Source of the DNA: Calothrix membranacea FACHB-236
GTDB taxonomy: Bacteria; Cyanobacteriota; Cyanobacteriia; Cyanobacteriales; Nostocaceae
Length of the DNA: 64,000 nucleotides
Assembly: GCF_014696315.1 (NCBI RefSeq)
Contig: NZ_JACJPX010000027.1
Coordinates: forward strand, 1 to 64,000
Direction: 5' to 3'
Shown: positions 46,350 to 58,183 of the stretch, one piece after another
Position numbering within the stretch: position 1 is the stretch's first letter
Layout of the letters: each line of letters begins with the position of its first letter
The notes under the pieces: model-generated
Databases searched by the model: none
What the model was told of the DNA's origin: nothing
The model's input: only the letters and a program-made list of their open reading frames with translations
Made by a program: the position numbers and the translations under genes

Positions 46350-47072
46350 TTAAGCTAAAGTTTCTGGTTCTACACCCAAAGCCCTTAATCTTTCTTCTAG
46401 TATTCGCGCTCTTGTTTCTGCTAGTACACGCTTTTGTTCTTCAAAACTCGCTCGTTCTTCTGCTTCTTGAATGCATTCTTCGAGTGAGAGTAACCTTTGA
46501 CCTTCCTCGTCATACCAATACAACCATTCCCGCGCAATTCCTTGATAAATTCCCCGATGTCTCCCAATACCTAAACCAATTTCTGGGAACCATACAGGAC
46601 TACCTGACATGAGTATATATTCCCCATCCACGAGACGATACACTTCCAAAGGGGATTTTTTCCGCCGCAGAGGATTATATACAACATAGTATAAAATTCC
46701 TAATTTTTTAGCGTACAACTCTTTTTTACTACTATATTCTCCCCGATGTATTTGGGAAACAACTTCTAATGCCAAAATTGGTAACTCTTTTTCTTCCCAC
46801 AGCACATAACTCAAGCGTAAATCTTCATCAATAAAACGCTTAACTCCCAAGCAAAGAAATCCATCAGGGACAAGGACTGGTTGGTTAGGGTCATAATAAA
46901 TACCCATATTGACACCAAAAAACCAATCCCAACGTTCTGACCAAATTATAGCCAGAGTACTTTCAAGCAAGGCTGGTATGAGATGCTGTAATTGATTATC
47001 CACAGGGGTATCGTCAGAGTTGGGTAATTCTTCGGAAGATGGCAAGCAATGCAACGGGTTGTAGTTTAACAT
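46350..47072 (-). CDS. Uma2 family (DUF820) endonuclease-like protein
   Basis: This 240-residue protein belongs to the large cyanobacterial Uma2/DUF820 family, which has a PD-(D/E)XK nuclease-like fold of unknown role. The core motifs are visible: VPDGFLCLGV (Asp), ILALEVVSQIH (Glu) and YSSKKELYAKKLGILYYVVY (Lys). The C-terminal 45 residues are a charged coiled coil (EECIQEAEERASFEEQKRVL). It is transcribed toward the transposon and ends 268 bp from the right end, so it is a host gene rather than cargo. It stands alone. Confidence 0.85.
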   Translation of the reverse strand: MLNYNPLHCLPSSEELPNSDDTPVDNQLQHLIPALLESTLAIIWSERWDWFFGVNMGIYYDPNQPVLVPDGFLCLGVKRFIDEDLRLSYVLWEEKELPILALEVVSQIHRGEYSSKKELYAKKLGILYYVVYNPLRRKKSPLEVYRLVDGEYILMSGSPVWFPEIGLGIGRHRGIYQGIAREWLYWYDEEGQRLLSLEECIQEAEERASFEEQKRVLAETRARILEERLRALGVEPETLA

Positions 47073-47384
47073 GAGCGGTATGGCAAATGCTGACTCTGGA
47101 TAGATTGTAGGAAAAGAATTTCAGTCAGGTGTGTAAATAGTCCGTCGCTTTTTTGTTGAGAATATCAGCAAAATTGAGGTTTAAGTGAAAATCAAGCTAG
47201 ATAGCAGCAATATCTAATTTTATAAAAATATTGTTAAATTTAATACAGCTAATTCTGTTTATAAACTATTGAAACAATCTTAGATACCAATTTGAAAAGT
47301 GAGTGTGGCAAATGGATTTACATAAACCTGATTCAGAAGGCAATTCTCAGGAAAATCCAAAAATAAAATATTCCGTATTTAGAT

Positions 47385-47420
47385 TGTTGAGCGTTGACTG
47401 TTCACAGTCAACGCTCAACA
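47385..47420. repeat. Perfect 16-bp inverted repeat
   Basis: TGTTGAGCGTTGACTG and CAGTCAACGCTCAACA pair perfectly around a 4-nt loop (TTCA). No T-run follows. It is probably a dispersed palindromic repeat of the type common in Nostocales. Confidence 0.8.
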
Positions 47421-47489
47421 GTTAACAATAACATTTGGAATATTTTTTACTTGGAATACCCTCAATCCAAAATCTGTCTTACAAAGTTT

Positions 47490-47640
47490 GACGGCAGTTG
47501 CTACAAGTCGGGGAACCCGCCCAACGCACTGCCTCCTCAACAGGAGAACCCCCCTCCGGGTTCACCACTTTGCTTATGCCGGGAAACCCGTCCACCGCAA
47601 GTGGTTCACCGCACGCAACTTTCCGCAAAATCTAAAATTC
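47490..47640. repeat. GC-rich dispersed-repeat-like sequence
   Basis: This stretch is markedly richer in G and C than its surroundings. It has short inverted segments (GAGAACCCCCCTCCGGGTTC, GGGAAACCCGTCC). It resembles repeats scattered in filamentous cyanobacterial genomes. The limits are approximate. Confidence 0.5.
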
Positions 47641-47694
47641 AAAATGGTATAACATGACGATTCAAGAATCGATATGGATTTTTGCTTTCATTAA

Positions 47695-47723
47695 TAAAAA
47701 AGAGCGGGTATATAACCCGCCCT
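47695..47723 (-). terminator. Rho-independent terminator of ndhD
   Basis: On the minus strand, GGGCGGGT pairs with ACCCGCTC around TATAT and is followed by TTTTTT. It starts about 35 bp after the ndhD stop. Confidence 0.85.
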
Positions 47724-47757
47724 TTAATTAATAGTCATATCAACTATCAATCTTTTT

Positions 47758-49332
47758 TTAGTTACCAATTTCTGGCGCAACTAAAGAAACTTTTGGTAAT
47801 TCTTTTTGTTGTGCTAAGGTTGGCACTGAATCCCGCAATCTTGCTGTTAACTGCACTGTTGTAGAGTCATACATCTGAGTTAGTAGCTTGGGATAGAAAC
47901 CAATACCAATAATTGGCACTAACAAACAAGCAATGATAAAGACTTCGCGCGGTTCAGCATCAATCAATGCTTGGTGAGAAACTAATTCTTCGTTCTCTTG
48001 ACCGTAGAAAATTTCACGTAACATTGAAAGCAAATAAATTGGAGTTAAAATTACTCCAACTGCCATCAAGAATACCACGATGACTTTAAATGTGGAGTTA
48101 TATGCATCGCTGGTAGCAAAGCCTACAAACACCATTAATTCTGCTACGAAACCGCTCATTCCTGGCAAAGCTAAAGAAGCCATTGAACAGGTAGTAAACA
48201 TAGCGAAAATTTTCGGCATTCTCTTGCCGACACCACCCATTTCATCCAACATCAGGGTATGTGTCCGGTCATAAGTTGCACCGACAAGAAAGAATAAACT
48301 TGCCCCAATCAAACCGTGGGAAACCATTTGTAATACTGCCCCACTTAATCCCAAATCTGTGAAGGAGGCAATACCAATCATGACAAAGCCCATGTGGGAA
48401 ATTGAGGAGTAGGCGATTTTCCGCTTCAAGTTACGCTGGGCAAAGGATGTCAGGGCGGCGTAGATGATATTTACCACCCCCAATACCACTAAGACGGGCG
48501 CAAAATAAGCGTGGGCATCGGGTAGCATTTGGGCGTTCATCCGAATTAAGGCATAACCACCCATTTTCAGCAGAATACCTGCCAATAACATATGCACCGG
48601 GGCTGTAGCTTCACCGTGAGCATCTGGGAGCCAGGTATGCAAAGGGATGATTGGCAACTTAACGGCGTAGGCAATCAAAAATCCAGCATATAGTGCTAGT
48701 TGGAAATTGAGAGCGAAGTCCTTAAGAGCCAGCGCCCTCATATCAAAAGTTACTGTATCGCCGTAAAATCCCATTGTCAGGGCAGACAGCAAAATAAACA
48801 GCGATCCGCCAGCGGTGTACAAAATAAACTTTGTCGCTGCATATTGCCGCTTTTTGCCTCCCCAAATTGACAGCAGGAAGTAGATTGGCACTAGTTCCAG
48901 TTCCCATACCAGGAAAAATAACAGCATATCCTGGACGGCGAACACGGCAATCTGACCGCCATACATTGCCAAAATCAAGAAGTAAAATAACTTTGGCTTA
49001 AAGGTTACAGGCCAGGCTGCTAAAATCGCCAGCGTGGTAATGAATCCAGTCAAAATAATTAGGGGCATGGATAAGCCATCTGCCCCTACTGACCAATTCA
49101 AATCCAGCTGTGGTAACCAGGGGTAACTCTCCACCAACTGCAAATCGGGATTTGAGAAATCGTACCCAGTATAAAAAGCGTAAACAATTAGTGCAAAATC
49201 TATCAGCCCTACGATGAGGGAGTACCAGCGCACTGTTTTGCCGTCTTTATCTGGGATGATAGGAATCAGTAGCGACGCGGCTATTGGCAACAGAATAATC
49301 GTCGTCAGCCACGGGAAATTAGCTGTATTCAT
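47758..49332 (-). CDS. ndhD: NAD(P)H-quinone oxidoreductase chain 4 (NdhD1-type)
   Basis: NdhD is a membrane-arm, antiporter-like subunit of the cyanobacterial NDH-1 complex, which takes part in respiration, cyclic electron flow and, in some forms, CO2 uptake. The 524 residues contain about 14 hydrophobic helices. Signature stretches are [20 protein letters not shown] (with the conserved Glu) and [20 protein letters not shown], plus [13 protein letters not shown]. The pairing with ndhF and the LysR gene rbcR nearby suggests the NdhD1/NdhF1 set. It is co-oriented with ndhF, 269 bp downstream of it, and ends at a strong terminator. Confidence 0.95.
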   Translation of the reverse strand: MNTANFPWLTTIILLPIAASLLIPIIPDKDGKTVRWYSLIVGLIDFALIVYAFYTGYDFSNPDLQLVESYPWLPQLDLNWSVGADGLSMPLIILTGFITTLAILAAWPVTFKPKLFYFLILAMYGGQIAVFAVQDMLLFFLVWELELVPIYFLLSIWGGKKRQYAATKFILYTAGGSLFILLSALTMGFYGDTVTFDMRALALKDFALNFQLALYAGFLIAYAVKLPIIPLHTWLPDAHGEATAPVHMLLAGILLKMGGYALIRMNAQMLPDAHAYFAPVLVVLGVVNIIYAALTSFAQRNLKRKIAYSSISHMGFVMIGIASFTDLGLSGAVLQMVSHGLIGASLFFLVGATYDRTHTLMLDEMGGVGKRMPKIFAMFTTCSMASLALPGMSGFVAELMVFVGFATSDAYNSTFKVIVVFLMAVGVILTPIYLLSMLREIFYGQENEELVSHQALIDAEPREVFIIACLLVPIIGIGFYPKLLTQMYDSTTVQLTARLRDSVPTLAQQKELPKVSLVAPEIGN

Positions 49333-49601
49333 CGCAATTCGTCTGCAATCAAAATCATGTTTGGCAAAAAGTCACTAGCTATTAAGTAGCAGCTTTTTTG
49401 AGATTTGGTCTCCCTTGTTAGGTTGATTTAACAAAAATGAAGAAAGATGAAGGTAGGTAAATGGTTTAGCCCGCCTTCATCTCTATTAAACACAATATTT
49501 CACTATTCACTAGATACGAAGCTATCAGAAGTGATTAATTGCTCAAGGAGTGCTGATTCCGAATTCTCTTATTAATCAGAACTCAGCACTCAGAAATCTC
49601 C
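49333..49601 (-). promoter_or_regulatory. ndhF-ndhD intergenic region
   Basis: This gap of 269 bp may hold a separate ndhD promoter. An imperfect inverted pair (ATTCACTAGATAC, AGTGCTGATT) is seen, but nothing decisive. Confidence 0.35.
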
Positions 49602-51704
<2,103 letters not shown>

Positions 51705-52259
51705 TGACGCGTACTTTTTAGGATTCTTGACTAAGTTAAAACAGTGCTGCTGACGGTCTTCAGAGGACTAGAACAGAGAAAGAAGTTGAGAGACACTGCT
51801 GTGGCTTCCCCCAGGATGGGTCTGAACCGCAGGGACTTGTAGACATTATCCAGGGGGCTTCCCAAAGAGTAGCAAACAAGTTGCATTTTCCCAACCCAGG
51901 CAACTGCTGTGAGTGCTGGGTTTCTCGTAGTTTCCCGAATGGCTTGCCGTTGGTTAGGGTACATATCTTAACTTTCAAGCAATCTCCATTACGGTCAACT
52001 GTCCGTCCTCAGGCAACTGTCAGGTCGAACTGTTAATAATTGTGACACACACCCTTTAGCATAAAATACCCCACCGACAGGTATTGCGGTGGGGTGTTAA
52101 GCTTGGTTTTAGATTTGCTTTATCAAATTAATCATCAATAGTCAACAGTCAATCAATTTTGGATTTGGTATTTGGAATTTTCGATTGATTCCAAGGATCA
52201 ATCCAGGGGCTTATACTCAACAGTTGAAAAATTTTGCTTCAAAAATTTGGTAATCAAAC
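51705..52259 (-). promoter_or_regulatory. Long, possibly structured upstream region of ndhF
   Basis: Unlike most spacers here it is not AT-rich. An imperfect 10-bp inverted pair (CCCCCAGGAT 51808-51817, ATCCAGGGGG 51848-51857) could form a stem. Another stem, ACCCCACCG / CGGTGGGGT at 52068-52095, is followed on the minus strand by ATTTTATG and may end the upstream thioredoxin transcript. Short ORFs here are not convincing. It may be a regulated 5' leader. Confidence 0.45.
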
Positions 52260-52640
52260 TTAGCGACAGCCTAAGTCTACGGTTTTGGGGCTATTGTAAC
52301 TACCAGAGCGATCGCTGTAGCTCACTTTAATTTCTTCTAGAGCTCGACGTAAATCGTCTCTACCACGGAAACCTTCAAGACGATGCTGGATGGTGCCATT
52401 TTCAATCAACAGTAAAGTTGGCAGTGACTTCAAGCGATAAGTAGTAGAGAGTTTAAAATTTTGGTCAGCGTTAACACCAACTAATTTTATTTGATCCTGA
52501 CATTGGTCTTGAAATTGCAATAATAAGGGGTGGATAATGCGGCACAAGCCACACCAGGGTGCTTCAAAATTTACTAAAACCGGAATTGGAGATTCTAAAA
52601 CTTCTTGAGTAAATGTCCGCTCACTAACCGACAACACCAT
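52260..52640 (-). CDS. Thioredoxin-family protein with CGLC active site
   Basis: This 126-residue thioredoxin-fold protein has the active site WCGLC (Cys30, Cys33) in place of the usual WCGPC. The cis-Pro loop is present (SLPTLLLIENG). The changed dipeptide should alter the redox potential or partner choice. A C-terminal tail (about 105-126) ends in DLGCR with a third Cys. It is probably cytosolic and redox active. It sits upstream of ndhF on the same strand but 555 bp away, so co-transcription is uncertain. The ATG at 52640 gives the usual N-terminus length. Confidence 0.85.
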   Translation of the reverse strand: MVLSVSERTFTQEVLESPIPVLVNFEAPWCGLCRIIHPLLLQFQDQCQDQIKLVGVNADQNFKLSTTYRLKSLPTLLLIENGTIQHRLEGFRGRDDLRRALEEIKVSYSDRSGSYNSPKTVDLGCR

Positions 52641-53050
52641 GATGCCTCTAGAATTATAGGGTTTTTAATCAAACTAATTATCAGCAGTAGTGGTATTGGC
52701 AAGCAAGTTACTGCCGATAGACGCTCTGTTAGACACAAAGATAGTTGTTTAGACAAAATCGAGCGCGTTGATTGCGGCGCTGATATCAAAGCCAGCGCGA
52801 CATTCACGGTTACTTTCTTGGATGTTCAAGTCTTGATAGCCACCATTGTCTGGCAATTCAGACTGAATTTGCTATTTACTTCCTAGCACAATTTATTTTC
52901 TAGCAACTACCAACTTAAAATCTCAAACCGACTTCATACACCCCCACTCGCAGCTATTTGAATTTATCCTACATTGATTTGGTAGCAAAGGATAATTTGA
53001 TATTTTCATCTATTTGGGTAGTATCTTCTGATATCGGGGATCATCTAAAG
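52641..53050. other. Intergenic region, nothing recognised
   Basis: Contains the promoter of the minus-strand thioredoxin gene. A short ORF on the plus strand (52605-52886) overlaps the thioredoxin start and lacks support. Confidence 0.4.
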
Positions 53051-53767
53051 CTACCATGTTAACTTACTAGTTGCTGCCAATAACAGGGGGTGCGACCACC
53101 AAAGCAAAGCTACAAAAATGGCTACTCCTAAATAGGCAGGACGGAGAAATTCTTGCAATTTAAGAGATTGACGACCGTCAATAATTGCTAAAAAGGGAAT
53201 AATTGAAGTCCGCTGTTTCACAACTTCAAAAGCTTCACCATAACGTTGAGTGAGGCGGCGATCCCCGTGCCAAACACCAAACAAGTGATGCAGCACCAAA
53301 CCAATTGAGGTAACTAGGGTAAAAGTAGTACCTAGCCAAAGGGTATGGGCAAAACACCAAATAATTTGTCCTACCATTTGGGGATGACGGGAAATGCGAA
53401 TGATTCCTGTTTCGTAAAGATGAACCTCAGGCTTTTGGATGGCGGCAATTTCTAGTAAATTGAAGGTAGCAGGATATAAAAATATAAAAGAAATCGCCGA
53501 CAGCACCCAAACTAAAATTTGTACACCAGGTACATCTTTTACCTGCCAAAGTTGCAAACCATCATAACGGTGATTAAAAAAGTAAATAATTAAGATTACA
53601 GCCAAAGGCAGGCTGACTAAGGCAAATAAAATCCGGTAAAGCCTTGGCCCAAGGTATTTTTCTGCCACAGGCCGTAAAGCAGCACCTCCACTGTGCGCGA
53701 TCGCAAAAACTAACTGTAACCCCAATATGACAAAATGACTGGGGGTTAACCAAGAAATCGGCATCAT
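53051..53767 (-). CDS. NnrU family integral membrane protein
   Basis: This 238-residue protein has about six hydrophobic helices (FVILGLQLVFAIAHSGGAAL, VSLPLAVILIIYFF, VWVLSAISFIFLYPAT). The motif ISRHPQMVGQIIWCFAHTLW contains the conserved His residues that bind heme in the related plant zeta-carotene isomerase Z-ISO. NnrU proteins are bacterial relatives, earlier linked to nitrite/nitric oxide metabolism; the role in cyanobacteria is not settled. It is divergent from rbcR, 217 bp apart, so they share an upstream region. Confidence 0.85.
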   Translation of the reverse strand: MMPISWLTPSHFVILGLQLVFAIAHSGGAALRPVAEKYLGPRLYRILFALVSLPLAVILIIYFFNHRYDGLQLWQVKDVPGVQILVWVLSAISFIFLYPATFNLLEIAAIQKPEVHLYETGIIRISRHPQMVGQIIWCFAHTLWLGTTFTLVTSIGLVLHHLFGVWHGDRRLTQRYGEAFEVVKQRTSIIPFLAIIDGRQSLKLQEFLRPAYLGVAIFVALLWWSHPLLLAATSKLTW

Positions 53768-53984
53768 AACTTATACGTAGGTGAAGTAAATTAAAGAAAA
53801 CTTAGATCAGTACCACAAATACCACAAAGTATTCAAAAGAGGACTTTAGTCAAGATGTTGTGCTACTGTCTTTTTCGAGTCAATCTTCCCAGTTTAAGAT
53901 GCAATTAATCACACTAAGCTAGCTCAGTGTGAAATGCTGATTTCTTGCTAAAGCCGCTCCTTTCTTGTTTGCAGGTTTAGCCTT

Positions 53985-54998
53985 ATGTCTGACCTTCCTT
54001 TCACTTTAGATCAGTTACGTATTCTCAAAGCGATCGCCCTAGAAGGGAGCTTCAAGCGCGCCGCTGATAGTCTTTATGTTTCCCAACCTGCCGTTAGTTT
54101 GCAAGTGCAAAACTTAGAACGGCAGCTAGATGTACCTTTATTTGACCGTGGAGGACGACGTGCCCAATTAACTGAAGCTGGACATTTACTTTTGAGTTAT
54201 GGGGAAAAAATCCTCAGTCTGTGTCAGGAAACATGCCGTGCTATTGAAGATTTGCAAAATCTCCAAGGTGGCACTTTAATTGTCGGTGCTTCTCAAACCA
54301 CCGGTACCTATCTGCTGCCAAAAATGATTGGGATGTTTAGGCAAAAATATCCTGATGTGGCGGTGCAATTACATGTCCACTCGACTCGTCGCACTGCTTG
54401 GAGTGTAGCTAACGGACAGGTAGATTTAGCCATTATTGGCGGTGAAATTCCTGGTGAATTAGCCGAATCTCTAGAAATTCTTCCCTACGCTGAAGATGAA
54501 CTGGTGCTGATATTACCTGTGTTTCATCCCTTAACCAAACTGGAAACTATACAAAAAGACGATCTTTATAAACTCCAATTCATTGCTCTAGATTCCCAAT
54601 CCACCATTCGCAAAGTCATTGACCAAGTGCTAGCACGCTGTGAGATTGATACTAGGCGGTTTAAAATCGAAATGGAATTAAATTCCATAGAAGCCATTAA
54701 GAATGCTGTGCAATCAGGTTTAGGGGCTGCGTTTGTTTCCACATCCGCTATTGCTAAAGAGTTACAAATGGGCGTATTACACTGCGCCCCAATTGAAGGG
54801 GTTGTTGTCAAGCGCACACTGTGGCTGATTTTTAATCCCAATCGCTATCGCTCTAAGGCAGCAGAGGCATTTAGTCAGGAAATTTTGCCCCAGTTTGCTA
54901 CCCCTGGATGGAACCACAATGTGTTAAAATTGGCACAAAAAAATTTAATGGTCAATACATTGGATGCAGTAATACCCAACTCCTCTGACGAAGACTAA
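53985..54998 (+). CDS. rbcR: LysR-type regulator, RbcR/CmpR/NdhR group
   Basis: This 337-residue LysR-family activator has an N-terminal winged helix (about 8-66; [37 protein letters not shown]) and an effector-binding domain from about 95 ([20 protein letters not shown]). It is typical of the RbcR group that controls carbon fixation and, in some strains, NDH-1 genes. The neighbouring ndhF-ndhD pair fits such a link but does not prove it. The exact subgroup (RbcR, CmpR or NdhR) cannot be fixed without a tree; RbcR is my best estimate. A 7-bp tandem repeat starts 8 bp after the stop. Confidence 0.82.
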   Translation: MSDLPFTLDQLRILKAIALEGSFKRAADSLYVSQPAVSLQVQNLERQLDVPLFDRGGRRAQLTEAGHLLLSYGEKILSLCQETCRAIEDLQNLQGGTLIVGASQTTGTYLLPKMIGMFRQKYPDVAVQLHVHSTRRTAWSVANGQVDLAIIGGEIPGELAESLEILPYAEDELVLILPVFHPLTKLETIQKDDLYKLQFIALDSQSTIRKVIDQVLARCEIDTRRFKIEMELNSIEAIKNAVQSGLGAAFVSTSAIAKELQMGVLHCAPIEGVVVKRTLWLIFNPNRYRSKAAEAFSQEILPQFATPGWNHNVLKLAQKNLMVNTLDAVIPNSSDED

Positions 54999-55005
54999 AC
55001 TCTGG

Positions 55006-55040
55006 TCATTAGTTATTAGTCATTAGTCATTAGTCATTAG
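55006..55040. repeat. 7-bp tandem repeat (TCATTAG x5)
   Basis: Five units of TCATTAG, the second altered to TTATTAG. Short heptanucleotide tandem repeats of this kind (STRR) are typical of filamentous cyanobacteria. Confidence 0.9.
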
Positions 55041-55222
55041 TTAAAACGACTATTACCGCTGCCTGAGAAATCCAAAGAGCCAGTGCGTTAGGTCACTTGA
55101 TTTTGAAAAACTGACACTCACAAGACTTTGATTCTAGGCTCTACCACTGTGTTGAAAAATAACTTGATTTACGCACGCTGTACTATGGACTACTGACTAT
55201 GGACTATTGACGAATAACTAAA

Positions 55223-56623
55223 ATGGAAGTTTACTGCACTCGTCCACGCTGTCCACGTCCTCAAAACTATTTTGCGGATTTGGATGATCACACGACCCTG
55301 AAAACAGCACAACAAAAATACTGCACTGCCTGTGGAATGCCATTGATGCTAGATGGTCGATATGTACCCATCAAGTTGTTAGGTAGAGGCGGTTTTGGAG
55401 CAGCATTTTTGGCACTAGATCGCCGGATTCCAGGAATGCGCCAATGTGTAGTGAAGCAGTTTCAACCTACAGGCAATTTAACATCTACTCAACTGCATCT
55501 AGCACAACAGTTATTTGAAAGAGAAGCAGAAGTTCTAGCCCATATAGGCAACGAACACGACCAAATACCTGATTTATTTGCTTTTTTTCCCATTACAGTT
55601 CAAAGCTTACAACCAGGACAGCAAGACCAATTTTTCTATTTAGTACAAGAATATATTAACGGGCAGAATCTTGAGGAAGAATTAGTTGAAAAAGGTAGAT
55701 TTTCCGAACCAGAAATTTTCGAGGTACTGCAAGAAATCCTCAAAGTACTAAAGTTTGTTCATGAACGAGGCATTATCCACAGAGATATTAAGCCATCTAA
55801 CATTATGCGCCGTCGTGATGGCAAACTTTTTTTATTAGATTTTGGTGCAGTTAAGCAAGTGACTAATTCCCCAGCTGCTTCTTCCACAGGAATTTATTCT
55901 ATGGGATTTGCACCGCCTGAGCAGATGGCTGGGAATCAAGTTTTCCCCTCTACAGATTTATATGCTTTAGCTGTAACTGTTTTGACTTTACTAACTGGTA
56001 AGGAAGCAACTAAGTTATTTGATGGCTATAGTAACCAGTGGATATGGCGCACCCTAGTAAATGTTCAACCGCGCCTAGCTGATATTTTAGATAAAATGTT
56101 ACTCCCTGCTGCTAATCAACGCTTTCAGTCAGCACAAGAAGTTTTAAATGCACTAGCTGAAATCAACCCATCACAGTTGACACCACCAACACAAATTTCA
56201 CCCAAATCGCGGACATCACCACCAGCCGTAAAAAGTTCGCGTGCTGCTGTTTCACCTTCGTTACCACCAGTAGCAGCTTTTTCGACATGGGAATTATTAG
56301 CGGGAGCAGCTTTTAGCGGGTTTGAAGGTGCATTAATTGCGATCGCTGTTTTTAGTTTGTTACATAACTTAATTACTACTCTCAGCATTTCCGCTGTAAT
56401 TTTGGGAATGCTAATTTTCGCCCAAACTAGAAGGTGGATTGAAAAGTTAGATTTATTAATTATTCCGGGAATTAGTTTTGCAATTATCTTTTTTCTGCCT
56501 TTATTACGTAGTGAACTTGGTATTCAGCAGGTAGTTGTATTAGCAGTTGCTGCTGCCTTAGTCAGTATTGCCTTAACAGCTTTATTTCGGTTGATTTACA
56601 AATTACTTTCTTTAATTCTGTGA
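55223..56623 (+). CDS. Serine/threonine protein kinase with membrane C-terminus
   Basis: This 466-residue protein has an N-terminal zinc-ribbon-like part (CTRPRCPRPQNYF ... CTACGMPLML, about 4-42). A kinase domain follows (about 50-310), with LLGRGGFGAAFLA, the ATP-anchoring Lys in VVKQF, HRDIKPSNI (catalytic loop) and LDFGAVKQV (DFG). After a Pro/Ser linker come four hydrophobic helices (about 360-466). The ribbon-plus-kinase layout is common in filamentous cyanobacteria. The substrate is unknown. The two PstS-like genes directly follow on the same strand. The ATG at 55223 gives a complete ribbon. Confidence 0.92.
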   Translation: MEVYCTRPRCPRPQNYFADLDDHTTLKTAQQKYCTACGMPLMLDGRYVPIKLLGRGGFGAAFLALDRRIPGMRQCVVKQFQPTGNLTSTQLHLAQQLFEREAEVLAHIGNEHDQIPDLFAFFPITVQSLQPGQQDQFFYLVQEYINGQNLEEELVEKGRFSEPEIFEVLQEILKVLKFVHERGIIHRDIKPSNIMRRRDGKLFLLDFGAVKQVTNSPAASSTGIYSMGFAPPEQMAGNQVFPSTDLYALAVTVLTLLTGKEATKLFDGYSNQWIWRTLVNVQPRLADILDKMLLPAANQRFQSAQEVLNALAEINPSQLTPPTQISPKSRTSPPAVKSSRAAVSPSLPPVAAFSTWELLAGAAFSGFEGALIAIAVFSLLHNLITTLSISAVILGMLIFAQTRRWIEKLDLLIIPGISFAIIFFLPLLRSELGIQQVVVLAVAAALVSIALTALFRLIYKLLSLIL

Positions 56624-56829
56624 ACTATTAACAATCTGATGAAATTCATTTCAGAGTTTAGCTATTTTACTATTGATTACACTTTATTAAAGCAGCTTAT
56701 TAAGCTGCTAATTATTGATTTTTTAATATTTACTGCAGCGAATAACAATCAAAGCTTAACCTTCTGTTAACCTCTAAATATTTTCAAAATGGGACATTGC
56801 CTGTATATCCACAAATCAAAACTACAACT

Positions 56830-57870
56830 ATGTCGCCACGGAACGGAACGAATGAAACTGGTGTTTTGGTTTTAGCTTTGACGATCACACTAGGGTTAGT
56901 GGGCGTTGTATTTTGGTAGTTGGCTAATAACTCTGGTGTAATTAATAGTTTTACTAATAATCCATCCCGCCAAGTTTTTCAGCCGCAGGATGACATTGCT
57001 CAAAAAACAAATCCTTTTCCTTCCGGCTTATTTAGCTATGGAGGAAGTACTACTTGGGCCCCCATTCGCAAAGAAGTAGAACCTGGAATGCAGAAGCTTT
57101 GGCCCCAGTTTCAATTACGTTATACAGATCCCACGACTGGTGCGCCTGGATCTGGTACTGGGATTAAAATGCTTTTGGATAACCAGCTGGCTTTTTCTCA
57201 ATCATCTCGCTCATTAAAAGATGAGGAATACCAAAAAGCGCAACAACGAGGTTTTAAACTCAAAGAAATTCCAGTGGCAATTGATGGGATTGCGATCGCA
57301 GTTCACCCCAGCCTCAAAATTCTTGGTTTAACTCTGACACAGCTTAAAGATATATATACGGGTAAGCTAACTAATTGGCAACAGGTGAATGGCCCCAATT
57401 TACCAATTACAGCTTACTCTCGCCGTTTAGAAGAGGGAGGGACTATCGAATTTTTCGATCAAAATATTATGGCAGGTGAAAAATTTGCTGCCAATATCAA
57501 GTTTATTGCCACGACAACTCAAGCTTTAAAGGAAGTCTCCAAGAATCCTGGCGCAATTTATTATGCTTCTGCTCCGGAAGTAGTTGGACAATGTACTGTT
57601 CAACCTTTACCCCTGGGACGGACATCCGATCAACTCATCCCCCCTTATCAAGAACCTTTTGTTCCTCTACAACAGTGTCCGCAACAGCGTAACCAAATCA
57701 ATGCAGCCGCCTTTCAAAAAGCTGAATACCCGATTACTAGGCGATTATTTGTAATTGTGAAACAAAATGGACAAGGCGATCAGCAAGCAGGAGAAGCTTA
57801 TGCTAATTGGCTACTGACACCTCAAGGTCAAGAATTAATTGCTAAAGCCGGATTTGTCAGAATTCGCTAA
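56830..57870 (+). pseudogene. PstS-like substrate-binding protein gene with an in-frame TAG
   Basis: From the ATG at 56830 the frame encodes MSPRNGTNETGVLVLALTIT and a hydrophobic anchor, then meets TAG at 56917-56919 (codon 30). The body then continues in the same frame without further defects to 57870 (about 317 codons). The paralogue at 58184 has FWWF where this gene has FW-stop, so a TGG to TAG change explains the stop. The body matches the phosphate-binding PstS family (SYGGSTTWAPIRKEVEPGMQ; SAPEVVGQC). A TTG restart at 56920 would give a protein with no signal or anchor. It may be a fresh pseudogene, a read-through case or a sequence error. Confidence 0.8.
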
Positions 57871-58183
57871 TAAAATATTTGTTATTTAAACTACAGTCTC
57901 AAACAGCCAATCAATTTTGGATATTAAATTTACTCTCAGCCTTCTTAAAGGTTTGCAGCCCAAAATGTAATTGAAGATTTCGGTTATTCCATAGTTAAAA
58001 CTATAGCGGTTCTCTTTTCAGTGTCATACACTCGGGCAATAGAAAGAAACTAGTGCAGTAGGGACTATTCAACCCTAAATCAGTCCACTGGCTACAGCAT
58101 AGGGAAACGCCGCAACACAGCGGCTCCAAAATCGAAAAATTCGTTCACTACTTGTATTTAATCGACATACAGGCGAATGTGCT
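57871..58183. other. Intergenic region between PstS-like paralogues
   Basis: No gene. It contains a plausible promoter for the 58184 gene and short GC-rich inverted bits (GCCGCAACACAGCGGC). Nothing firm. Confidence 0.4.

Larger units (their letters stand above)
47073..47694. other. Intergenic region with dispersed repeats
   Basis: The region contains the 47385-47420 palindrome and a GC-rich repeat-like stretch at about 47490-47640. An ORF at 47394-47657 lies across these repeats and is unlikely to be a gene. Confidence 0.5.

Noticed and set aside
47394-47657. 87-codon ORF in the repeat region
   Set aside because: It runs across a palindrome and a GC-rich dispersed repeat; its translation has no protein-like pattern.
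51731-51978. Two overlapping short ORFs upstream of ndhF
   Set aside because: They overlap in different frames and have no known family; a leader region is the simpler reading.
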